Assembly (NCBI RefSeq): GCF_028769735.1
Contig: NC_088170.1
Span: 48,703,585 to 48,767,584, forward strand
From: Zonotrichia leucophrys gambelii
Taxonomy: Eukaryota > Chordata > Aves > Passeriformes > Passerellidae
Length of the DNA: 64,000 nucleotides
Direction: 5' to 3'
The notes under the pieces were generated by a model. The model was given only the letters and a program-made list of their open reading frames with translations, did no database searches and was not told the DNA's origin. Below, in pieces: positions 1-10,545 of the stretch. The position numbers and the translations under genes were made by a program. Position 1 is the stretch's first letter. Every line of letters starts with the position of its first letter.

Positions 1-1989
1 TTCCTCATGTCTCTCTTCCAGTTTTTATAGAATAATCAGAAATTCCAAGCAGTCAAACTGAAAGATGTGCCTTCCTACCTGAGGCAGTCCTCATTTCACC
101 CTGGAACCATCTGCAGAACTAATTAGCCAGCAGAGCCCAGGAGCCTTCACCCCAGGACTCTGACTTGGGACCTTGACGCTTATATTAATTATAGTTAAGA
201 TAACTACACACACAGCAGGACAAGTAAATGCATGTTATTGTTAGCTCTTTTTTAAATTACAATAAGATTCCTAGAATAGATCATAAAACTAATTATTCAA
301 TCTAAATTTTCCCAAGTTCTAACCTTATTTCTAAGACTAACCAGGATATAAAACATAAAATAGCGTATCATAAGAAACATTATTCGCCTTCTGTAAGTTC
401 ATCACTTATAACATCATTTCTTTAAGTAGTCCTAATCTGATTGCAATTCTAAGCTGAGTTTTAGTTTATAACACCAGCAGAAAGAGTAACAAGAGTTCAG
501 TTCTCCTTTGACCTGACTAGGCTAGCATTTATCTTTGTTTCATCCCTTTCCAAGATTCATTAAAAGTTTCAGACCATCATAATGAAGACTTAACCCAAAT
601 TTTAGTTTTAGCAGCGGTCTTAGTCATTAATCAGATTTGTTTACTTAGTCATGTAACCCTTTTTTTCTTAATTGCTGTATGTAGGCAACTTTTGCGGTGT
701 GCAGAGACAGATGCAGGAAACATCTTTGAGAAATTACTGGTTGGATAATGTGCACAATAGATACCTAACATGAGTCAACTACTAGTGGTAAGCTCATGAT
801 CCTGGTATTTCCCAAGCCTTTGCTAACCAGTGCAAATGCTGGCACCCTTCAGTTGGCTGTTCCTCACATCCTCACTCTTTTTGAGTTTGTGTCTTTGGAT
901 TATCTTTTTTTTTTTTCTTTAAGGTTTTATACCTTTTGGGCCAGTAGTTTTATTTTTCCTCCTGAACTCTTGATCTGCCAACTATTACCATTTGAGCAAT
1001 TATATTTGTCCTGTTTTCCTTACCTTGCTGGACTTCATTGCATACTTTCTCACTTTACAAGACTTTCATCAGTAAAACTGAGCCAAGGTCACATTGCCCT
1101 GATGTTCCCAGATAGACATTGGATCACAGGCATTGAAGTCGTGTTGCAGCAGGAGGTCAGCAAGATCTCTGAGTGTGCCATGAGGAGCCAGTGCTCTTGT
1201 GGGAGCCCTGTTGAACGTGTCAGTACATACAACTCCTTGATGTGACTGCTAAACTGTAATTCTAACCCTAAAATGAGACCAAGAACATCTCAGACAAAAA
1301 AATCAGACAACTTGTTGACATCTGCCCTTATTGAAAGCTGACAACATTTCAGGCTTTATGAACAGAGTAACTCATATTATGCTTTCTTATATATTACTGA
1401 CACCTCTAAACATAAAATTCTTTCTACTTTTATACCAACATTATATCATTTGTTCTGTTCACATTATTTTTAATCTTAAATATGTATTAGCTATAAGAGT
1501 TAAAAAGATCTTAATTTTCTTTCAAAATGGAAAAGTCTGCATTTTCTCCAATTTTAATGTTAATCCTGGCCAGAGAACAGACTGACCTTCAGGATAAGTT
1601 ACCTGAACCAGCTGGGACCAGGTTTTAACTTGCTCTTTGAATCCAAACTTGATTTTTGGACAAACTCTTAAAGTTTGTTAACTTATCTGAGTGCTAATTC
1701 TAACCCACACTGACCCCTAATCTGGGAGTGTATCAGGTTATTTCATTTGACAGTTATTAGTACTGGCATATCAAGGTTTGGTCCTTTAGACATCAGCTGT
1801 AAAAACAGTAGTTCAGCCCATTTTGCAAATCCTAACTCTTACCATAAGTGTAATCTTAACTCAGTTTGCATTTCAGAGCATGTTTTGAAATTAGACAAAA
1901 AGGTAAAACATATGCTGTGAGAGCTTATAAAACATGTGGTTCACACAAGGATTTGACCAAGCAATGATGGAGCACATGTGAAAGTGGAA
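1..1989. other. Unique AT-rich intergenic DNA, no gene seen
   Basis: No recognisable exon, RNA gene or repeat is visible. The longest open frame (796-1245, plus strand) starts in ordinary AT-rich sequence and crosses a poly-T run at about 906-919. Its product is hydrophobic and low-complexity with no known motif, so it is treated as chance. The rest has the oligo-A/T runs and low CpG expected of avian intergenic DNA. Confidence 0.6.
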
Positions 1990-2044
1990 GGTGCTGATGA
2001 CCTCCAGAGGTCCCTACCAACCCTAACAATTCTCTGATTCTGTA
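1990..2044 (+). mobile_element. CR1 LINE 3' tail fragment
   Basis: A short block reads like the end of an avian CR1 3' UTR: a 'gatgacctccagaggtccc' type stretch, then 'ccaaccctaacaattct', closing on the ATTCTCTGATTCTGT style 8-mer repeat that terminates CR1 elements. Only about 55 bp survive, as expected for extreme 5' truncation during target-primed reverse transcription. No coding sequence remains. The plus orientation is set by the tail repeat. Confidence 0.7.
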
Positions 2045-3736
2045 TTATGGGTGTCACAAAAATCAAAGTGGGCAATGCTGGTGTGTGTGATAATGGAGCT
2101 CTGTCACCATTGTGACCTTTTCTGTTACCAGATGATGCTACCTGATTAGATGACTATTTAATCCAGTTTAATCTAGTAGAGAGGTTTTTTAAAAAATCCT
2201 ACAATTCTCTTGTCTATATAAAAACTTCTTTATGCAAATTTGGCTTTCTAAATTTGGTAACTGATAGTAGTCGGAGTACTGAAGTCTTGTTTTTTGGATT
2301 TTTTTTGTACTATTTTTGTTGTTGTTATTTTAATATTTAAAAGACAAGAAAAGTCTTGGCTATTTATAAGAATAGAATCAATATAAAGTAAATTGGAAAA
2401 AATTATAAATAATTTCCTAAGTCATGAATAAGAGACTTGACATAAAGAACACTTGGAGAATATTGTTTCCTAACCTCTGATTTTCATCAATTCTATGGAC
2501 TGTGATCAGTATGGACTGCTAAAAAGTATTTCTGTCCAAGATAAATTTCTGGGACATGTGACTGTCTCATGACTGCTAAATTTAATGCAGCATTTTTTTT
2601 GTTCAAAGGAAAGTCAAAGCTTTTTTCTTTCCTCCAAACTAAATATGCTGAAATATTTGTGTTTTGTAGTCAGTATTTCGACTTCATGTCTTTACCAATA
2701 TATAGTTGTACCGATATTGACTAAACTAATAGCAAGCATTATCAGCAAAATGGCCAATAAACAAGGAATTGACAGGTTATTTCTTCAAGAAGCTAAACTG
2801 ATGAGAGTCAAGTATAATTGTGGTACAATCTTATTTACATACAAGGAAGGAGATGAATTTCTATCTCCTGAGCCAAGAAGTAACAAATAATGCAAGCTAG
2901 TTTTCTTGTTCAGAAATACAGATATGGCCTGTAGCAATCTCTGCTGCTTTCTTTCTGCTTTCTTTCTCTCAGACTACTGATACCCATTGATTGTGTGGAA
3001 GGTCTGAGTAAGAAAAACAGCTCTTGTCTCCCTTCCTTGAGAGAGCACAAGTACTCCTAACACAGCATAATTTATCTGGTGAATCAGTTGTGAAATAAGG
3101 GCTGGTAGATCCCTGCACCAAATTTCGCTGAAAACCAGCTTTAAACTTGGAATCTGCACCAGAGTGCTGCCTTGCTATGCTATAGATTACAAATACACAA
3201 ATTAAAAAAATATATCATCAGTAATGTTCTTAAATAATTGTTGTAGAACAGGATGAGTAAATAGGAAAAAGCAAGACTGGAAAATTGGGAAGGGTGCAAT
3301 ACAGTCATCAGCTGAGGAAGACCCTTGTACTAAATGACAAATTTGTAGGTCCTGCCAGTGACTTTCTGTGAGCTGGGAGATGTTTATATATTGTGTAAAT
3401 AATTGTGCTATGTAAACTGGGATATTTGCTCAGATTTATTTTTGATATTGTTCTTTTTTATGGTTGAATAAAACCTAAAAATAAATAATAAACACAGCCC
3501 ATGGACATTGACCTAGCTACCTTGTTCATCATCAGCCACCAAGATCTCAATTTTTTCCTGTCTACGAACATAGCAAACTTGTAATTTCTTGAGCAACTTG
3601 CATTGTAATAGAAATAAAGCTAAGAAGAAAGTTCAGTGAAATTAGGTGTTTATTGGGAAGTTCCAATTGGGCTGTATGAAACTTAGCACCCCAGAGGCCT
3701 ATTTAAAGTTTTGTAGGCCTTCACATATGGTGTGTT

Positions 3737-3764
3737 TATATATATATATATGTATATATATATA
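3737..3764. repeat. (TA)n microsatellite with one TG interruption
   Basis: Alternating T and A over about 28 bp, interrupted once by 'tg' near 3752. It is self-complementary and can extrude as a hairpin. No neighbouring feature depends on it. Confidence 0.9.
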
Positions 3765-4795
3765 ACTAAAAATACCTATTGGATTGGTAAGTCATTGCCT
3801 CTGAATATGAAGAAGTTGTTCATTTACTATTTTCCTGGTTTTATATTTAACTAGCAGTAGCAAGTGATTAAGCAAGTGGTTAGTCATCTGTACAGCATAA
3901 TGTGAGCTTTTCGTAGCATTATCTTGTGTATAGCCAGAAGAAAACTGGCATGTCTGTGAAAAAATAAGAATTTTTCATCTTCCCAGTTAATGATCTGGTT
4001 TTTTTGTAGCTAGATATTGATATAGAACATTTAAACATATGTTCTTAGAAAAAAAATTCACCAAAAATCCAAACTGACCAGGAGAACAGCTTTTTGCTAT
4101 TTATGTCTATAAAGTGGCATTAGCATTCAGTTCTCAAGTGCAACAATGATGTAGACACAGAAATATCATATAGAACAATAGCTTATTTGAAAAGGTCAAA
4201 TTTACCTCAGCAAAAAAGAAATAGCCTAAAGAAATAGCCTAAATAAATCCATATATGATTTCTTTCAAATTTCTTCATTTTGGGGTTGAGGCATTGTGAA
4301 TTCAGAGGTAGTCAACTGAATCATAAAACTGGGATCCTTAAGCTGCCAAGCTTGGTATTCACTGAATAACTCAAATTTCCACCAGTGTAAAAGAAGTTAT
4401 CTTTATGTTAAGTCTGGCACACTAAACAAAATAGTAATAAATTGAAGATGGCAACTTCTTTCAGATTAACTGAAAGCAGACTATGAGAAAACCTTCACTT
4501 CTTCCTATTACAGACTAGGGTAATAAATATTCCTTGTTGACTCTTTATTTTTTACCAGTTCCTATTCAAGATTTGTGATTACTGAAATGATATTATAGAG
4601 AGTATAGATAAGATTATATATTTTTCAGCTTTTTATGTAGAGCTGGGTGAGTATTTTCTATGATTTTTTTAAAGTGCCTTCAAGCAAGGTTATCTATATC
4701 ACAGTCATGAGGAGAGGTTGTCAGAACCTGCAGGGTTTCTGGGAGACCACAGGCTCATAAGGTGAATTGGAAAGAAAATGAGAAAAGGTTCAGTG

Positions 4796-4821
4796 GTGTG
4801 TGTGTGTGTGTGTGTGTGTGT
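4796..4821 (+). repeat. (TG)n dinucleotide microsatellite
   Basis: About 12 uninterrupted TG units follow 'cagtgg' and run into a T/G-rich stretch (about 4822-4880) of TTTG and poly-T tracts. The pure core could be polymorphic in length. Confidence 0.95.
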
Positions 4822-5729
4822 TTGTTAGTTTTGTTTATTTGTTAATTTTGGTTTTTTGTTTTGTTTTCTTGTTTTTTTTTAAAGTTGAATTTGCACTAAT
4901 ATTTTCTTGTCTGGAACTTTCTAACTTTGAGAATTGGCATTTCTGTGAATAATCTGGAAAAAGACAAGTTGTAGCTGAAAGTGCTTTTGAAGAGAGATAT
5001 TTGTTGATTTTCCTCAGGCTTGATCCCTAGCACATGTTATTTTTCTCACATCAGAGGTGTCCATCATAAATGTTTTTCTTTGTGGTGTATGATATATCAA
5101 GCTTGATGTTGTAAGTAATACAGAGTTGTATGGAATTTACTAGTAGACTGTAATATTTACTCCATTCACTTAAACAGCAGTTGTACACAGATATACTGCC
5201 TTGTTTATCTGTACATTTTTTTACCACTAGGATATATCCAGAAAGTATATAGCTGTAGCAATTGTTGTCATATATTTCTAGAGATAAGTTTTCAAACATT
5301 CAAACATGGCTATCATCTGAGACAAGTACACACAAATTACCTTGATTTAGTGTGTACTTCTACATAATCACATTTTTCAAGGTCTCTGAGCTTTTAAGCT
5401 GTCTGCCTCTTTCAAGCATTTCACATTTATATATTTCTATAATGTAGACCTCCCTGTCTTAGCATACCAATGTAAATCCAAAGTAACTTCATTAAAATCA
5501 GTGGTGGTAGATGAGAAGAAAATTATTGTGAGAGATTACTCTGCTGTATACCTACACTCTTTTTTATATATGGGAGGTATAAGACATGTCAGCACTACCC
5601 TAAATTGATGTCTGTATTTTATATTCACATGTCATCACTGCTGCTGAGAATAAACTTCTCTGCCCTCTTCCATGCTGCATCATGCCCCATGAATGCAAAC
5701 TAATTGCAGTAGTGGTGATGGGCTGTAGA

Positions 5730-5780
5730 AATATATATAAATTATATGTGTTATATATATAAAAATATATATATATAAAA
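5730..5780. repeat. Imperfect TA-rich microsatellite
   Basis: Two TA runs are separated by 'aaattatatgtg' and 'aaaa'. The low complexity explains the Tyr/Ile-rich translation seen on the minus strand across it. Confidence 0.85.
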
Positions 5781-6154
5781 TGTGGATTGTGGGATGGGAA
5801 TGCATTCCCAAAATTTAAGATTGGAGGAAGCCCATGTACTTGAACCAGGACTTTGGCAAACCTCAGAGTGAGTTTTTGGTATTGTTTGTGAGACACCCTT
5901 CTCTCTTAATAATGCTAAGCATGTGTGCTTTATGGCACTACAGGTGGGTCACAGTGAGATCATGAAGTAGTCACTCCCTGCAGCAACAGAAAGAAAACTG
6001 AGGAGGGAAAAGAATCAGATGCCATTAAACTATTTAATTAATTAATTTTGGGGTAGTATAGCCTTCCTTAGGACTTCCATTTCAAGACATACTAATGAAC
6101 TAAAAGTGGATTCTTAAAATGGGTCTGTGCTTCTTGCTGAAAATCATTCCATTG

Positions 6155-6212
6155 GCAAAAAAAAACCCAAACAAACAAACAAAAAAACCCAAAAAAACCC
6201 AAAAAAACCCCA
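6155..6212 (+). repeat. A-rich tandem repeat, CAAA then AAAAAAACCC units
   Basis: A run of A is followed by three ACAA-type tetramers and then three near-perfect copies of the decamer AAAAAAACCC (about 6181-6210). It reads like a decayed oligo-A tract that gained C interruptions and then slipped as a decamer. No element body is recognisable upstream. Confidence 0.85.
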
Positions 6213-6825
6213 CAAAAGGCAATCACATATTTCTAGCCTGCTGTGCAAGATGTGCAATACTAAAGTGGAAATCTGATAACAGTCATGGGCTAAGATGGCA
6301 GAGTTTAAAGGAATGAAATTTCAACTTGTCTACTTCTAATGTATTTTTTTTTTTTTAATTAGCAGGAACATATATGAATAATATATACTCTGTGATGAAT
6401 AATCTAGTAAGGGAATGGGAGAGAATACCTGAAAAAGGATATGGTAGTGTGGTAACTGACGTAGTGATTTAACTACGAGATGCATTTCCACCTGCATCAG
6501 GAGAATTTTCTAAAGTTTGTGAAGTTTGAATATCTTTAAGTGTAGATACATGTCACTCTCAAATGTATCTCAGGCCAGGAAGATTAATTTCCCTGTGTGA
6601 TCCTGTGCTGGTTTAAGACAGTTTCAGGGGAGGATGGTATAAAATGAGTTATCTCCCCTTTTAGTCTTAACCACTCCTTTTTCACCAATGAGGAGAGACA
6701 AATGTGAGTAGATATAAGTGAAAAAAGTCACAGTTTACTTAGAAATGAAACAGGCAACAGCCAAAAAGTAATGGTGATCATCACTAGCTGTAAAGTTGCT
6801 GTATCTCCCTGACTCCCTGGCTGTT

Positions 6826-7298
6826 TGAGTTACATAAAGACAGGGTTGACTGAGGAGGCATTTTAAAGATGGTTTATTGCAAAATCTGTCTCATGGAAGG
6901 GTGAGACTATAAGGTTGTTACATCCAAAACCATCACATTAGAAGCCTTGCATCAGAAACCATTATAATTCTTGTTAAAATGTCTATAAATTCCTTATCCA
7001 ATCAGCTACTTCCACTTGCTAGCACCTTCATTATCAATTGCTAATTGGTATGTTTTACATGATTTACTGCAAGGTGTATTTTTCTATCCAATCACATAAC
7101 TGTACAGAAACTTATTGTATCTTCTACCTTTTATAAACTCTATAACAAGTTCTATTGTTAAACTTTAAAATCTTCTACTATCTTGCTTAGCATATTTGTT
7201 CACTTATATGAGGCCTATATCTACTTGTTTAGAACATATTTCTGAATAAACTACAAATCTTTATTCTTCTTTTGTGTCCGTTTCACTATTCTATTACA
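6826..7298 (+). mobile_element. AT-rich solo LTR-like insertion inside the composite
   Basis: On the plus strand it shows promoter-like order: CCAAT boxes near 6999 and 7086, TATAAA near 7131, AATAAA near 7244, then about 50 bp ending in CTATTACA. It separates the LTR-like start at 6604-6822 from the GC-rich part beginning near 7300, which suggests insertion into an older LTR. Orientation is not secure, because the minus strand also offers an AATAAA (rc near 6870) and a TATA-like site. Terminal TG is not precisely placed and no target-site duplication was found. Confidence 0.4.
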
Positions 7299-7349
7299 AA
7301 GGTTCAAGCCTTCTCCAAGGTCTTAGGTCAAATACTGTATCCATCTCTA

Positions 7350-7920
7350 TCTCTGAGCTTATATGCCGGAGGCCTCTGTGCTTGCATTTCCCACACCTGG
7401 GAATCACCTCTCCCCCATGGTGTTGTGCTCCGTAGATGTCCTGCAGGAGACAAAGGTGCAGCAGCAGCAAACCCTTGATGGCGCACTGTGCAGAAAGCTG
7501 CATGGCCCAAGAGACAAAGGCAAAGGTGGCAAACAAATCCTGCTGGGCTCAGCCCTCTCCCGGGAACAGAAACCCAGGCAGGACAGAGCTTACGAGCAGT
7601 TCTGGTGCCAGATAGGGGATGCTGGCACTGCCTGGGAGCTCCAGCCTTGCCATGTCAGCCTCCCCAGTTCTTGTTGGTGGCCGTGGCTGGGTGTGTGGGG
7701 GTGTGTGTGTGTGTGAGGTCAGTGCTGCTGCTCGCTGCCTCCTCCTGCTGCCCGCTGGGCTCTTCAGGTGCTGGTGCTCAAGTCACTGCCTCAGTGCAGG
7801 GAGGAAGAAAATCCACCAGCCAAGCACCATGGAATGGTGGCCTGGCCCTGACCAGCTCCATGCTGGAGACAGGTTGTAGGAAAGGCATTTTGTGCTGTTC
7901 TTGTGAGCCAGTGAAGGCTT
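7350..7920. other. GC-rich island, no gene assigned
   Basis: This is the most GC-rich part of the window and holds several overlapping open frames on both strands (up to 145 codons, plus strand 7488-7925). They overlap in different frames, are rich in Gly, Ala, Cys and Leu, and contain no motif I recognise. A GT run at about 7696-7715 is read through. The best explanation is the U3/R part of the surrounding LTR composite. A short CpG-rich promoter cannot be excluded. Confidence 0.45.
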
Positions 7921-8910
7921 TGTGAAGGTAAGGAAAGCCCCATATCTCTCTCGAGGAAGACACCAAGGCTATCCCCATGACAACGTGATGGAAGAGAGAA
8001 AGTTAAAAGATACAGACTCTAGCTGGCTCACGGAATGACGTGGCTCCTTGTTCACCTGTTGAGAACTTTGTTTCTTTTTATGACCAATGGGCAGTGAATG
8101 TGTCTGTTAAGTAAATGTAAATATCTTGAAAAACTATGAAGGCAACATGTTGCTATAATAGATCTCGCTTATACACCTTTCTGATGGAGTCTTGGTGCTT
8201 TGTGCCCTGTCACACTCCCTAGTGACAACAGGTGCTGTAAATTGACTCTGAAACAGTTTTGGATTGCAAAATGCAGCCTCCCATGAAGCAACCTCCCCCA
8301 GAGCCCAGAGAGAAACAAAAGAAGGCTTCTGCTTTCGACTGTCCCGTCCTCCCTGTGAGAACAAAAGAGAAATGCAAGAGGCTTCTGCCTGAGTGGCCCT
8401 GACCTTAAGAACATGTGCTGGCAACCCCCTGACCTCCTCAGTCTGTTTCTGGCTGTTGGTCTTTAAGAGACAATAACAGTTTTGGGCATATGCCAATAGC
8501 ACAAATAGCTATGGAATACAATAACATTTTGGGTTACCCAGGACAGGTCCTTAATTTTTAGATTTGAAAATGAGAGAATTCCAACAAGTACAGGAAGGTA
8601 ACTGCAGTGCTTCACATACCTTATATAGAAAGAGAATTTCTTTCCCAGCCAGGATGGGTGGAAATATGCAGGATTGGCTGAAGGAATCATGAGAGCTTTA
8701 AAATTTTGGTCATCACAGATTTATAAATACACTTACATGGACTTTTAATAGAAAAAGAAATATCTTAAAAAGAAAGCTACAGTAGCAATAGAGGAGTAAA
8801 AATAATAAAAAAACTTCATAAATAAGAGCAATGTCTCCTTTTAAAATTGTGGTCTTTATATAAAGTGTATAGAAAGGATCTGGTTCTGGAAAAGTGATTT
8901 CTGGAAAGCC

Positions 8911-8956
8911 ATGCATATATGCATGTGACGTGCTAAGGAACTCGTACGTGACGTAC
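8911..8956. promoter_or_regulatory. Candidate ATF/CREB-type palindrome cluster
   Basis: Within 46 bp there is a perfect 14 bp palindrome (ATGCATATATGCAT, 8911-8924), a TGACGT half-site at 8926-8931, and an inverted repeat GTACGT-G-ACGTAC at 8944-8956 that contains a second TGACGT (8949-8954). TGACGT is the core of cAMP-response elements bound by bZIP factors. Four CpGs in so short a span are unusual for this CpG-poor window. No transcript or gene is visible next to it, so a role is inference only. Confidence 0.3.
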
Positions 8957-10254
8957 TTACAGCATTATACGCATTTCCATGCACAAAACTGTGGCCTTAA
9001 TCTTTGCTAAAAGCACATACCATCTGCCTGTAACTACTGCTTAAATGAATGAACCTGCATACAGTCAGCAATGCATCAACCAAGCCAGTGTGACTACACT
9101 CTGTGGTGGATGGAATGTGAATAAATCAATACTGCACAAAAAATAATGAATTTCAGACATATGTAGGTTTATGATGATTGCAGTATATTAACCATTCATC
9201 ACTGTCTTTTCACTTGGATTGTCACAGTCACTTGTGTCTTGCTTAAAAGATGTGGTAATGCCTTTAAGAGAGGGCCTGTCTTCCTGTATGATCAGTCCAG
9301 AGGGACTTTGGTGCTGCTTGTACGTCCCACTGAGTTACACAGAGCTGGTAACATTAACACTGCTGAAATGACTGAATGGCAAGAGCTGTATGTAGGGGTT
9401 TGCTCAGCTCCTTGCAAAATCAATGTATAGCTGTTGTCAGCCCTACCTCTTTGATGTCTGGCTCTTTGACCTGTGGTTACTGCACAGCTGGCTACAGAGA
9501 GGCAGCAAAAATTGGTAAATGGTAAAATTCTGGGGTTGTGAGTTAGAAGTACAGCTGCATCTGATGAGAGAATGTACATCTGCAGAGACTGTGCTAGTAA
9601 ATAAACTTCCTTCCCCAGTGATATTACTTTACCCTGTGCTCTTACTCAGGGATATATTAATATTCTTTCTGAAATATGAAAAGGAATAGTAGTAGAAGGA
9701 TAAGAAAACAAAAAGCACTGATCCTCAGGATCTCTAGTGTCTTCTACTGAATTATACACCAATAATATTCATTGCATGAAAAAATCCTCAAAAAACTATG
9801 GTCAAATGATTGTCTTGGCTATAACAGTGCAATCTAGTAGGAGAAAAAAGCCCTTCAGTTCTCCCAGAGCAACACACACCATGATGCAATGTTTAATACT
9901 GTTTTTTAGAGTTATATTTCTCCTTATGGCAAATCATATACATTATCATGCCAGCCTCACCCCATAGGAGTCCATCAGGGCTCATATAAATTTTGGATCC
10001 TGATCTGCCAGCTGCAGCTGCTAGAATCATAATTCAGTTATGATCCCTGTGAGCTTGCTGGTGATGGAAATGGACTAAGACTGCATGATCTGAATCTGTT
10101 CCTTTTTCTAGCCAAGAGAAAAATGGGCTAGTCTTGGCCTTTTAATTTACAGAAGCATTCTGGAAAGAAAAACAGTTAAAAATCCCAATGAACTAAGAGT
10201 GAATAAATGCTCTTATAGGTTAGTTGTAAGCTGGAGAGGAGCACTTCTAGAGCT

Positions 10255-10545
10255 TTCTAATTTGTGAGACAAAGGGAAAAGGAACAGCCTGGCACTGAAA
10301 ATTGGACAAAGATGTGAGAAAAAACACAAAGGAAGACTAATACTAGAGAACATGTGGAGATGACACAGATAGAACTGGTGGAAAAGGAGGGTGAATAAAA
10401 AGGAACAAGGAAGAAAAAGTTGAAAACTATGTGAACAGAATGAAAAAATAGAAGAAGAGAAATGCAGGCAAGGAGTTGAGATGGATTGTACAGATGAGAA
10501 TACAGGAGGGAAGAAATAGACTAAGGGAAGGAAAGCTGAACAAGA
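10255..10545 (+). repeat. Purine-rich tract
   Basis: About 290 bp of the plus strand is dominated by A and G, with only short pyrimidine interruptions. This explains the long Ser/Phe/Leu-rich open frame read from the opposite strand (10213-10551), which is not a gene. There is no tandem periodicity. Confidence 0.6.

Larger units (their letters stand above)
2045..6603. other. Unique intergenic DNA with small simple repeats
   Basis: No gene is supported. Open frames here are under about 100 codons, not protein-like, and include one at 2585-2890 that begins in a poly-T run. The interval holds several TA and TG microsatellites (annotated separately) and an A-rich decamer array near 6.2 kb. A minus-strand frame at 5600-5896 is a translation of the TA-rich repeat and flanks. 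Confidence 0.55.
6604..8214 (+). mobile_element. Composite of passerine-type ERV LTR sequence, probably nested
   Basis: The segment opens with TGTGCTGGTTTAAGAC, a start typical of songbird LTRs. It ends near 8212-8214 after a CCAAT at about 8083, a TATA-like 'ctatgaaggc' near 8135, a degraded poly(A) signal near 8154, and a U5-like stretch ending in CTGTCA. Between these lie an AT-rich insertion (6826-7298, annotated separately) and a GC-rich block (about 7350-7920) whose open frames do not resemble any gene. No gag, pol or env sequence is seen, so this is LTR-only. The 5 bp flanks (gatcc against sequence after 8212-8214) do not match, so the outer boundaries are uncertain. It could be two unrelated LTR fragments instead. 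Confidence 0.45.

Noticed and set aside
796..1245. 149-codon open frame, plus strand
   Set aside because: Crosses a poly-T run, has no motif and hydrophobic low-complexity composition; no splice or promoter context.
7488..7925. 145-codon frame in the GC-rich block
   Set aside because: Several frames are open at once because of GC-rich composition; no motif, and LTR-like surroundings explain it.
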